DNA of 64,000 nucleotides from NCBI GenBank assembly GCA_030737835.1, contig JAUJYN010000012.1, positions 13,192,729-13,256,728 of the forward strand. Direction: 5' to 3'. Under the pieces are notes generated by a model. The model was not told the origin of the DNA, made no database searches, and saw only the letters and a list, made by a program, of their open reading frames with translations. Origin of the DNA: Acorus gramineus (lineage: Eukaryota > Streptophyta > Magnoliopsida > Acorales > Acoraceae). Positions 12,742 through 24,300 of this stretch are shown piece by piece (the stretch's first letter is position 1; each line of letters opens with the position of its first letter). Both the position numbers and the translations under genes were made by a program.

Positions 12742-13172
12742 TCTATTAACTCCCGGTTGGTCCGAGAATAGAATTCAGAATAAGTAAAAATGAGTCGGAA
12801 TAGCATAAAAAAGGGTGTTTAGAAGGCTATAATAAATGAGAATTTGTATGTCAAAATTAATTAGTATATGGATACCAACCAATCCTGGAACTAAATTATT
12901 CTAGGTTATTCAATCCAAAAGAATATGTGGGCTCACTGTCAAATCAATTGTTATCACTTCTTATATATAAATCAACTCTCATCATTTTTTCAAATTTTAT
13001 AGATTTTTATTTACACCTTATTCACATTTTATCTAAACAACAAAATTTTTTTTTTTATTATGTTTCTTTACTAGAATAATTCAAAATACAACCAAGTAAA
13101 AAATCATTTTATTCTTATTTATACTAAAATAGTTATAAATCTCATACAAACTTAATTCTTCATCCAAACAAG
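12742..13172. mobile_element. MITE of the 9-14 kb family, copy 3
   Basis: Related by body sequence (gtcaaatcaattgttatcac, ttcacattttatctaaacaa, gaataattcaaaatacaacc), with a left side around 'cggttggtccgagaataga' and a right side ending 'catccaaacaaggtctc'. The ends are less certain than in copies 2 and 6. Confidence 0.5.
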
Positions 13173-13213
13173 GTCTCAGAGAAACCATATAGAATGCCCT
13201 AGTTTATTGTCAG

Positions 13214-13331
13214 TATTTCGGGCCGGCCCAATTCTCAGTGAGGACCACCAAGGCTAGACTTCGGGTGGACAGCCCATTAAATAATCTATATTTGGCCCAC
13301 AGGTCCGATCCTAGCCCGCGGGCCCGAAATA
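13214..13331. repeat. 118-bp GC-rich foldback
   Basis: TATTTCGGGCC (13214-13224) and GGCCCGAAATA (13321-13331) are perfect 11-bp inverted repeats around a GC-rich middle. It looks like a very small transposon relic, though no target duplication is visible. Confidence 0.55.
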
Positions 13332-13344
13332 TGTGTGCTCTCTC

Positions 13345-13685
13345 TGTGCCTGTTTGGATGTGGAATTGTGGATTTTGGTTGTTTGAGAGCCTTGAATATC
13401 TAGGGATAAACTATGTTGAAATAAACTGATATAAAATGGTATATAGATTCCAACCAATCTCTAAAATTAAAATTATTTCAGATTATTTTATTCAAAGAAT
13501 ATGTGAGTCTTCTATCAAATCAATTGTCATCACCTCTTATAAATCATCTATCAAATCAACTATCATCATTTTTTTATCTTTTATAAATACTTATCCACAC
13601 TTTATTCACATTTTATCCAAACAACAAAAACTTTATTATTACGTTCACTAACAAGAATAATTTAAAACACAACTAAATTCAAACC
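13345..13685. mobile_element. MITE of the 9-14 kb family, copy 4 (fragment)
   Basis: It shares the body words 'caaatcaattgtcatcacct' and 'ttcacattttatccaaacaa' with copies 2 and 3. It starts near 'gtttggatgtggaattg', and the right side runs into the next element, so it appears truncated. Confidence 0.5.
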
Positions 13686-14209
13686 TCCCGTATGGGGTGT
13701 GACATTAGATTATTCGCTCTCAATAGCTATATTGGGATAGATAACAATCCAGGCTGAATAAGCAACTTTTTGTGTGGTTGTCTTTTTGTTATTCTAATTG
13801 GGAAACGTAAAAATGACTTTTTTGTTGTTTGGTTCACCTTGGATAAAGTGATGATAAATGATTGATAAAGGATGAATAAGAGTTTATGATTTTTTAAATG
13901 ACAATTATACCCCCTGGGAATAGTGTGAGAGATATATGATTGATTTGATAGATGTGACAGTTTTTGGAATCTGTGTGAGTCTGTTAGATGAGATAAAAAT
14001 TTTAAAATGACAGAAAGATATTTTTATCTATTGGCATAGATAAGCATTGATAAGCAATTTCACCATTTCTTTAGAATAGTTATCAGGCCTATTATAGCTT
14101 ATCTAGACATAACTATCAGGGTTTATTATATCAAAACAAACAACTTTTTTTAACTATTATCATCTATTCTTCATTATTCTTGCCTTATGTTCCATGCCAT
14201 ACGGGGGGG
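13686..14209. mobile_element. MITE of the 9-14 kb family, copy 5
   Basis: Termini 'cctcccgtatggggtgtgac' and 'ccatgccatacggggggg' form an imperfect inverted repeat (CCCGTATGG/CCATACGGG). The body carries the family words in reverse orientation (gggaaacgtaaaaatgac, tggataaagtgatgataa). Non-coding. Confidence 0.6.
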
Positions 14210-14219
14210 AAATCATTCA

Positions 14220-14670
14220 AGGGCCCGTTTGAATAGAAGCATAAGCTATTATGGTGTTTATACCTATTCCAGAAATTATTGACTTTATCAATGAAATAAA
14301 TAATTTTCTTTTTTATTGTGTTTTCAGTTATACTTGTTGAAAAATGTAATAATAAGGGTTGGAGTATTTGATTGATAAAGAATAAAATGTAAATAAATAG
14401 TAAAAAATTGATTTGACATGTGGATTCGATTGATGTATAAGATGTGATGACATATGATTTGATATATGATGATATGCGATTTAATATGTATGTCCCTTTA
14501 TGTCAGCAAAGAAATAACACAATTTCATTGGGGGACTTAAAATACAAATGTCAGCTTGATTCTCATCTACCTTTGTATAGTTATACCTTTATATCACACC
14601 TAAATAGCTTTTTTACTTTATTATCTCTTATTCCTTTATTCCCCTTTTATTATTCATTCAAACGGGCCCT
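14220..14670. mobile_element. MITE with perfect 15-bp terminal repeats, copy 6
   Basis: AGGGCCCGTTTGAAT (14220-14234) and ATTCAAACGGGCCCT (14656-14670) are perfect inverted repeats 451 bp end to end. The body belongs to the same family as the preceding elements. The flanks show no clear target duplication. The short ORFs in it are not genes. Confidence 0.75.
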
Positions 14671-14699
14671 ATTATTGCTATACCCATTTATAATGAAAA

Positions 14700-15392
14700 A
14701 ACTGTGTACTCCGGAATAAGTTCTATCATATATCTAAACGTAAACGAGGTTGAATGTCCAAGATTCGGGTAATCATAAGTTCCTGCAGAACATCGGTCCG
14801 TAACAATCGGGAAGAAAAGTCAGCCACGGTAGCGAATTCTCCGTGCCACCGCCGATGTTGGAATCCCTCGCTTCACTTCCCCAAAATACCCTCCCTTCTC
14901 ATCCAAATACCGATCAACTCCCTTCGTCATCTAACCTATCCCCACCGTCTATTTAACTGAAACCCCCAGATCAAACGGCTAATATCTCCAGTAGCGCGAC
15001 ACGTATCGTCCATCATGTAAGGGTATTATTGAAATTTATGCTTCTTTAAAAAGCTGTCTCCACAAAAACATCATTTCCACAGTTCAATCGGGGCTTTTGG
15101 TCGATCTTTTTGTGTAGGTTTTCGATCTTCGAAAAGCGATTCCGTGTTTTTTTTTTTTTTTCTGTTTTTTGAGATTCTCATTTTGATTTTTTTTCCGATT
15201 TTCGTCTTCTCATCACTATCGATTCTGAAAAAAGAATGGATCAAACCAATTAAATTTCGAATTAGGTTTACGATTCTGAAAGGAGAGCTGAACATCAAGT
15301 TTAGATTCTTTTTTATTTATTTATAATTTTTTGTTAAATTCATGGATCTTTCTGCGTAGAGTGAGAGAGAGAGAGATTTTATTGTTTGAGCG
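14700..15392 (+). promoter_or_regulatory. Citrate synthase promoter and 5' leader region
   Basis: The stretch between the last MITE and the citrate synthase start codon is GC-richer than the upstream DNA and has plant promoter-like words (atcaaacggcta, gacacgtatcgtcc). A pyrimidine-rich leader is followed by a GA run just before the ATG at 15393. No clear TATA box is seen, so the transcription start cannot be placed exactly. Confidence 0.5.
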
Positions 15393-18300
15393 ATGGCCTT
15401 CTTCAGAGGCGTTTCGGCTCTTTCGAAGCTCCGTAACCAATTTGTAAGTGATTTGAATTATTTTCATTGTTGGTTTCGTTTGTGCGTTTGTGAAATTTGA
15501 TTTGATGGACTTGTTATTGTAGCTGAATTTTTTTTTGTTTGTTTTCATTTGTCGGAATCAGAGGTCCACTTCGTACAATTCAGTCCGATGGATTCAGATG
15601 CAGAGCTCTCCAGAATTGGTGAGTTCGGATGTGTTTTTTTGCGCTTTTGTTTGATTTGGCGATGGTGATGTTATATGAAATAAATATTTTTTTTAGGATC
15701 TCAGTTTTGTCAATTTGTTATCTGTCACGTACTCCAAATAGTGTGATTGTTCTATCACAATTTCTTAATTGCTCTTATATTATTGTTGAAGAATCAATTG
15801 ATTGATTGATCACAAAGAATTTTTTTTAATTTGTTAAGTTTTCGTGCTGATATGAGAAATACTAGACTACTAGTTGCATTAGCTTTGAGGACATTACCCT
15901 TGCATCATTCTGCATGTATGTCCATATTCCATCTGATGTCAAGTATGTTTTTTCCCTAAATTTTGAACATTGTGTGCACCATTGACAGGGCACTTCTAAT
16001 CATCTCACATGAAAATATTTTGTAGAAGGGTTTATGTAGGATAATGTTGATGAATGAAAATCACACATTTGTGTGGTACTGCACCGATCTAAGTCTGCAG
16101 ATGATTGCGCTTAGCATCAGTGTTCTTGTATTGCTCTTTCTATATTTGCTTCTTCAATAAATGTTCCATTTTAAAATTGATTTTTACCATGTATTATGCA
16201 GGACCTACGCTCACATTTGGAAGAACTAATTCCAGAACAGCAGGTCTGTTTTGTTCATTGAGAAAACTTAAATTCGATTTCTGCAAATTGGACAATTTGG
16301 GGAAGTTTTGTAATAGTTTTTTTTTTACCATTCTTTGCATTATGCATCTTATTCATCTGATAATTTTATCATGCCCAAAAAAGCGTTAGAATCATTTTCA
16401 TACTTATTTCTTTGATGCAAGTGATTTTCTTTTGCTGGATTTAAAATAATATTGTTATAAATGGGGCAGTTCTTTTTCCATGCTGCTTGAGATCACAAAC
16501 ATATAAGCAATAATACAAATGTATTATTTTGTACCATAAGCTGATTTTTTGACTGCTTTTGCCCATGCCTATATGATATAGGAGCGCCTCAAGAAACTGA
16601 AAAAAGAACATGGCAGCGTTCAACTTGGGAACATCACTGTTGATATGGTAAATACATTTATCTTCTCGTGTTCATTTAATTTTTTATGTTGCCAGGAGAT
16701 AGTTTTGTCATCAGTCACGATTTAAGTGTTCTTACATTTAATTAATTGTTTTCCTTTTCATTGGAATACTCGGTTAGCACCCTCTACCTCCAAAAAAGAG
16801 ACTAGGGGTTCAAATCCCACCCCACTGGCTGTGCAAGGGGATAATCAATTTTCAATATATAAAATAAATGAAAAATAATGTAATTTTTTTTGAAGATTTA
16901 GTTTGACTAGTGTCCCCCAATTATCATAGGTAATCGGCGGTATGAGAGGGATGACTGGATTGCTGTGGGAAACCTCGCTACTTGACCCAGATGAGGTAAC
17001 AACTGTTCTATTGTCTTATGGTGCTTATGCAAGAATGTGTCACTAATTGTTGCAACAAAGTGCGGAATAAACTTTTTTCTTTGTTATTATGGTGGCTAGG
17101 CCCCTTGATATTGTTTACTTTGGAAATATAGAAAAAAATTGTACATTCGATGTGGATAATTGCAATCAATTATGCTTTTCAGGGAATTCGTTTTAGAGGA
17201 CTTTCTATTCCTGAATGCCAAAAAGTACTACCAGCTGCTTTTCCTGAAGGTGAGCCATTGCCTGAGGGACTTCTGTGGCTCCTGTTGACCGGAAAGGTGA
17301 TTATCCTACTCATCTTGAAATGTATCATTGAATATTTTGGCATAAACATATTTGTCTTAGTACAATTCTATTGTAATGTGTTGGATATGAAACCAACTTA
17401 GAAGAGGCAACATTTGTTCATTTCCTTAGACTTAGTTTACATCAATGGTGGTTTTTTAACCGAACTTTTAAACACAAATTTTTTTTTATTTTTTTTTAAA
17501 ACAATGTAAAATGATGCATTCACTTTTAGGTTTGGGATAAACATTGCTTTTACCTTCTTTTTTTGGGGGGGTTTATGAGAAAAGTTTTGTAAGATGTTTC
17601 ATGATCATGTCTTGTCCCTTGTATTTACGCATTGAAAGTTTTAATACAACATTCTGGGCTCGAATTTCAATTTTTTTTTCCTACCTCTGATTTGTTTGAG
17701 GCCTGCTGAATTTCCCAAAAAAAAAAGCACTTTCCTGTTTAATTATATAATTATCTACATGGATAAGAGATAAGGTGTAGATGCTTCTTTTCTACATTTA
17801 TTTGATAAAAGAGAAACTGCAAATATTCCCATGCTATTGCCTAACAATTGCACCAGCAAGGCTAGGTGATAGCCAGAATTTTGGGATTTGTTTTGGAATT
17901 TATGGATCCTTGATCCTGGCAAACCTCATTGTACTCGGATAATTGCATTTCACAATCTATGCTTTTCCTTCAGTCATCTTGGATATGATATATGCTTATT
18001 TTTGAATTTTAATTGGTCTTTTATTTTTTAGTTCTATGTTTTTGACGATACTAATAATTAGGCACATTTTTATCCATTCTAGGTACCAACTAAAGATCAA
18101 GTGAATGCATTGTCTAAAGACTTGCGAACTCGAGCCAGTGTTCCAGGTACAATGGATAAACTACATTGATTCCTCATACCTGAACTGCCTCTATAGAGGT
18201 TGTTCCAAATGGAATACATGACAGTCTTGTATAAACATTTTGAGAGCTAGTGAAGCATAAATATGTAACAGTACATGATAGAAGAGATTTCAAGTGTAGG

Positions 18301-21300
18301 ATATGAATGATATTAATGTCTCAGCAGTGATGTAGAGATGTTCAGAACTTGTTCATCCAAGTTGTCTCTCATGTCATATAGCAGCATGCATCTGTAATAT
18401 TCATGATCATGTCTTATTAATTGCGAATCTGCAATACACATGTTTGTTATGGATTTTTCATGATATTACTTTTTTTTTAAATTTTTTCCCTCTTCCTTCT
18501 TTTTCTCCAAGTTCCTGGTGGTAACCATACCAAGTTGGATTTTATATCTTCTCGGCTGGCATTTAGCTGGATGTTAAACTTCTTCTCATATCTTCCTAAG
18601 CAGTGTCTTGATTTCTCATTGAGACAAACTGAAAATATTCTAAAGATGTGATTGTACCTGTTGTTCACCTCTCACAGCCATTTCACTTTTCCAGCTGTAA
18701 AAATTTCATTAATTGAAATTGGCATTTTTTTTTTGTTGCAGACCATGTTTATAAAGCGATCAATGCTCTTCCTGAAACTGCACATCCAATGACTCAATTT
18801 ACAACGGGGGTTATGGCGCTGCAGGTTACTATTCCAGATATGGTTGACCTGGCTGGCATTGAAATTTTTATACATTATTAGACATAATTGGGTTTGTGGG
18901 AACTTGTATAGAGTGGAAAATAATATACCCAATATGTATGTACTATACATGCTTAATTCATATTTTCTTGCTTGATTTGGTGCAGTGCAGCAGCTGCACC
19001 TAGAACATTCAAGGAACAATTTCTAATTTTTATCAATATCAGAAAACTAATAATATTCAATGCATCATGGTGGTTATTTTGTAAAGTTTATTTTTTACAA
19101 GTGTAAAATGGTTCATGAAATTATTATGCAATGGATATAATTAATTTTTGAAACCAAATGTTGATGGAATATGTAAATCACACATGCACTGCAGGCAATT
19201 CTTATATCCTATCTTGAAATATATCATACTTAAATAAGGCAAAAAAGACCTCAATTACATCTTGCGCGAGTCATCAATTATTTCAGAGATGAGCAAGTTA
19301 AGAGATAACACATACTAATTTTATTTTAAACTATTCTGCTGTTTTTGCATGCCTTCTCAACTGTCTGTTTCTTACATGGTCTCAGGTTCAGAGCGAATTT
19401 CAGAAGGCATATGAAAAAGGAATTTCAAAAGCAAAGTATGTTGCAATTGGATGTACTGATGTACAGTAATAATAGATCTTTCTTCAAGGATTGTATATGC
19501 TTTGACTAAACAAAATATTGTACTGCTCTAGGTTTTGGGAGCCTACCTATGAAGATGCCTTGAATTTGATTGCTCAGGTTCCAGTTGTAGCTGCTTTTGT
19601 TTATAGAAGGTAAATAAATATCTCATATATGAGAAACATTGTCCAAGTCCTTGTATTTTTTTAATCTAGGAACTACTCTTTTTTGTTTATTATGTTAACA
19701 GTCTTATTTCTCCTTTGGGGGCTCCTGCATATATTATCTCACCCTTCTAATGTCAAGTCAACAATGCCTGAAATATCCTTTCTGAACACAGCAATATATC
19801 TGTCAGTATACATTAAGATTACAATTTCTATCTATGATAATTTGACTTCTCTCTTTGTCTGAAGGATTTACAAAGGTGGACAGGTCATTCCTGCTGATGA
19901 TTCACTCGATTTTGGTGCAAATTTCTCGCATATGCTAGGATTTGATAGTAAAAAAATGCAGGAATTAATGAGGCTTTATGTCACAATTCACACGTGAGTA
20001 TTTTTTTTTTGTTTCCCGTAGCATTATCATATCTAGTTCTCTGCTCAACATTCTTTGCTTGTTTGATTAATTTTATTGTCATTCTTCAGTAGAGTGCTTG
20101 CAAGGTTACAGTAAGTTTGAAAGCCTTTCCTGGTGTAACAAAATAAAAGAGAGACACAATTGTATTATTTTTTAAAAAGAATAATAAGCTCTAATTAACC
20201 TTTTTCCAATTTTATTTTAAAAAGTGATCAATTATCTGATCAGCTGATCTATAGAATCTCCTGTACAAATCAGAAACAAATTTTATTCATTCATTTATTT
20301 ATTTATGTTTTTTTTTATTTTTTTTTGGGGAGGGGAAAACCAAATGCCATGGCTGAGTTTGATTAATTAATTTTGACTCTACCATTAGCAGCCATGAGGT
20401 AAAATCATTTGAATTTTTTTTATTCAATAGTCCAAGTTTGGGGAAACTATCATTGTCCTTGAAAATATTCCCCTCTTGGTGAAGTTATACAATGGCTGAG
20501 TGGGTGGCATATTTGGCCATGGCTCAACTTTTCCTTTTATTATCAGTTATATTTGATGCAAGTTGTTAGCTGAAATCCCAATTAATTGCCCCAACACATT
20601 CTGTTCCTGTGCAGTGATCATGAGGGTGGAAATGTCAGTGCTCACACCGCTCATCTGGTAAGTGATACCAAAAAGGTGTCTTGCTTACTAATCTCACTGT
20701 AGATGACTTTTTGTCCACAGTTATGACAATTGTAGTGATAGTAATCCGCTCAACAACAGCCTAATCTATCAATAAGTTAAATTCAATAACATCCTACTTT
20801 CCAATAGTAAACTTCAAATTATCTATCTTCCAATTATGAAATGTATTTGCTACTCAATTTAATCTGCATCAACAGATATAATCTTCATCTGCTGAAAGAA
20901 ACATAATGCTCAATTTGCAGGTTGCGAGTGCCCTTTCAGATCCATATTTGTCATTTGCAGCTGCACTTAATGGCTTGGCTGGGCCACTCCATGGTTTGGC
21001 TAATCAGGTTTTGGATTCTGTACTTCTTGGGAGAGTGTGTTATATGTGTGTGTTCGTATGTGCTAATCAATTAACAAAATGTGTTAATTCTACAACAAAT
21101 ATCTGATTGATACTAGAAGACATGTTTATGATATAAGAAGATGCAGTGATGGCTTAATTTATCATGGAATTGAAAAGTTTTCAACTGACTATGAATGTTC
21201 AAATGTCAGACATGGTCAAACTTCTAAGAAGTAGACTGTGTGATACCAACTGGCAGGATGACAGTTAAATTTTTTTATCTATTCAGTTCTCCTTTATCTG

Positions 21301-24300
21301 GAATGATCTTTGAACTGAAATGTATTTTCCAAAACAACATTTATCGCACCATGGATATGTATTGCCTTCTGAAATATCACTTTTCTTTTTGTTGACAAAG
21401 TTTAGATAAAGATTTATCTCTAATTTTCTGTAAGTGATTTTGCTTTTTAGTTGCAAGCTGTAGCATCTTGATATACTCTGCTATCTCTTAAAAATATTTT
21501 TGTGGGGACTGTCTTACTAGTTTTACTCTGTTCAGGGCCTTCAGGCTTTAGATTTTGTTGTGATTGTGCTTTTTCTGGTTTGCTGTTTGAATTTTCTATA
21601 CGTATTTAAGAGAGAGAGGATACTGGGACGGAATTTACTTGTTCTACAGCTTTATAGAAATCACTGGTTCAAGCTTCATCTTTATCTTTGCAGGAAGTCT
21701 TGTTATGGATTAAAAATGTAGTGGAGGAATGTGGAGAAAACATAACAACGGATCAGTTGAAGGATTATGTCTGGAAAACATTGAACAGTGGCAAGGTGAG
21801 TAATAGTTTCATTAATATGATTTTATCAGTTTGTTGTCAAGGTATCTCCAAAACAATTCTGTCTGCAATCAGATCCGTGAAATTTTTTCTTGTAATTGGG
21901 ATTAACATGCACTGCAATTTGTTTTCATAATTCTTAGTTCTACACATCTGCTGTGAGTGCTGGAAAATATCTCTGTTTTGCAATATTTGCGCTATGTATT
22001 TTATTAGTTGTTGGTGGATTAGTGGTGAGAGGAAGTTCTAGAAAAGGGACCTTGACATTAAAACAATGCCTGGCTGGTTGGCAGTTTCAACATAATTACA
22101 GTGATTAATGATTTGAAATTGCCCTTCCTTGAGCTAGTCTGGCATAAATATAATAAATTCAACTTGTTTTGGAGGGATTATTTTTATATCTGTCAAGGCA
22201 GTGGTATTTTTTATATTTAATAATGAGATTGGACTGAGACTCGTGGCATCAAGTACACTTGTCAATCTGAGTTGTGGGTTTGGATCCAGCATGATGGCTT
22301 TAAAATTCATGATTTTGTTAACAGCTGCATCTTGGAGATCCCTCTGCAAATTAGGGGTTTGAGGCCTACAAATGTTTTGAAGAGATAGTAGTTGATCTCC
22401 AAGGGACTCATATGATTAAGGCCTCACGGGCTATGGAATGTGTTTTTTTTGAAAATTTCCTGGTATGGCCACCAGAGTAAAATACCGGCTTTCTTTTGAG
22501 TGAAGGGATGAAGCTGGAAGCTTGCAGATATTTTTTGTTTTTTCTTTGGTAAATTGTCATTCTTTCTCATATTTGGATCAGTAAAATATCTACACAGGTT
22601 GTTCCTGGATTTGGACATGGAGTTCTGCGTAAAACAGATCCAAGATATACATGCCAGAGGGAATTTGCCTTGAAGCACTTACCTGAAGATCCACTTTTCC
22701 AGCTGGTTTGTTTTTAAAAACCTTTAGTTATATACTCGTATTGTTGTTGATGATTCTGTCACGTGAGTATAGTATTTCCTACACTATGTAGCCAATTTTG
22801 ACAGTATGGGCTTTTCCCATACAGGTCTCAAAGCTCTACGAAGTTGTTCCTCCTATACTTACAGAGCTAGGAAAGGTAAAATTATAATGTGTTTTATTTT
22901 AATTTTATTTTATGTTCAAAAGGAAGATTACATCTCATGCATCCCACCAGTTGAAGCACTTGCTCTACACACACACACATTTCATTCTCAAAAGACATGA
23001 AACATGATTTGCCTTCACTCTTCCCCCATATATCATGAACATATCAAGTTCCATTTATTTGCCTTCATTATCTTGTGAGTTTCAGTGATTAATACATTGA
23101 CTTCTCTTTAGTCATTTACATTTTTCAGGATGTCCAGTTGCTGATTTCATTTAGTACTTGTTCTGGTTTTCATGTTGCATCATCCTATATTGGTGTTAAC
23201 TGTCAATGTTTACTACAGGATCTTCATTCCTTTGGTCCCAGTGTCATATATACCCTCTGTATTTGGAAATAGATTGGATGTATGACATGTATATATGTAA
23301 CATCAATACAGGCATGTTTCTTTGTTGGGGACGTTTATTTCCACCCCTTCAGATATTCAACCCACCCCCAAAAAAGTAAAAATTTCATTTTTTTTAATAG
23401 TGAGAACCCACCCCACTTCCTTCTTCCTCCATTATTCTTGAAACTCTGACTACCCATCTCTGTTTCTCTCTCTCTATAGCACTTAAAAAATCATCAAAAC
23501 CAGAAACACATCTTTGAACCTCTCTAGAAACCATGGCAGTGCCCATGTATCTCTTCCTCCTCCTGCTATCCTACACACCCCAAACTTTAACCTCCACCCA
23601 CCATCACCACCACCACCTCCTTCCCCGCAGAGCCATCCATCAACCATTCTTCCCAATATATTCTCCCCCCACCCCAAACCCAAACCCCTCCCCTCCCCTC
23701 CCCAACCAACAACAACAACCACCCTGAACGCCGCCTCCTCTATCTCCCTCATTGCCCCCTTCTCTTCATCATTATCATCTCTACCATCTCCAGCCTTGAT
23801 CATCGGCTCACACCTTCAAACCGCTCTGAGTTCACCAAGGTGCCCAGAGAGAGGAACTCGGAGCTGTGACCGCTCACGGAGGCAGCAGCGGATGAGGCGG
23901 CGGATGGTTTGACTAATGCGGGGAAAAGGCGGTGGCTTTGGCATCGGTTGGCCTCGGATTCGAACCTCCGGCGGAGGAATGTTGAGGAGGTAGGGGTTAC
24001 TCATCAGACGTGTGATGCCTCAACCTCCATTTCCGCCTCCGGCACCGAGTGATATGGAGACGGTGATGGGATATGGAGATTAATGGAGGGGTGGGTTCCT
24101 CTATTAAAAAAAAAGTAGAACTTTGAAATTTTAGGGGGTGGGTTGAGTACCTTAAGGGGTGGAAGTAAACGCCCCCTTCTTTGTTAGGACAATCATGGAA
24201 CCCACCAACTTAGAATGCAGCTGATGGATGCATGGACATATGTGACCATATAAGATAACAGCAATTTCTGTGAATAAAACATTAGACAGTATTAGATATG

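Larger units (their letters stand above)
23327..24176. mobile_element. Pack-MULE-type Mutator-like element in citrate synthase intron 16
   Basis: An 850-bp element is flanked by an exact 9-bp duplication TTCTTTGTT (23318-23326 and 24177-24185), the hallmark of Mutator insertion. Its termini (GGGGACGTTTATTTCCACC and GGGGGCGTTTACTTCCACC read inward) begin terminal inverted repeats of about 90 bp at high identity. No transposase is encoded. The interior is GC-rich and coding-like, and contains formin-related fragments (next entries), so it fits the Pack-MULE definition of a non-autonomous element carrying captured host gene pieces. It is removed with the intron. Confidence 0.9.

Noticed and set aside
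16790-16830. tRNA gene suggested by ggttcaaatccc
   Set aside because: No acceptor stem, A box or anticodon arm can be drawn; at best a SINE remnant.
18672-19019. 115-codon minus-strand frame
   Set aside because: Antisense to citrate synthase exon 8 and its flanking introns; no homology recognised.
23483-23803. Gly-rich 106-codon minus-strand frame
   Set aside because: It is the complement of the proline-rich captured formin fragment; composition alone explains it.
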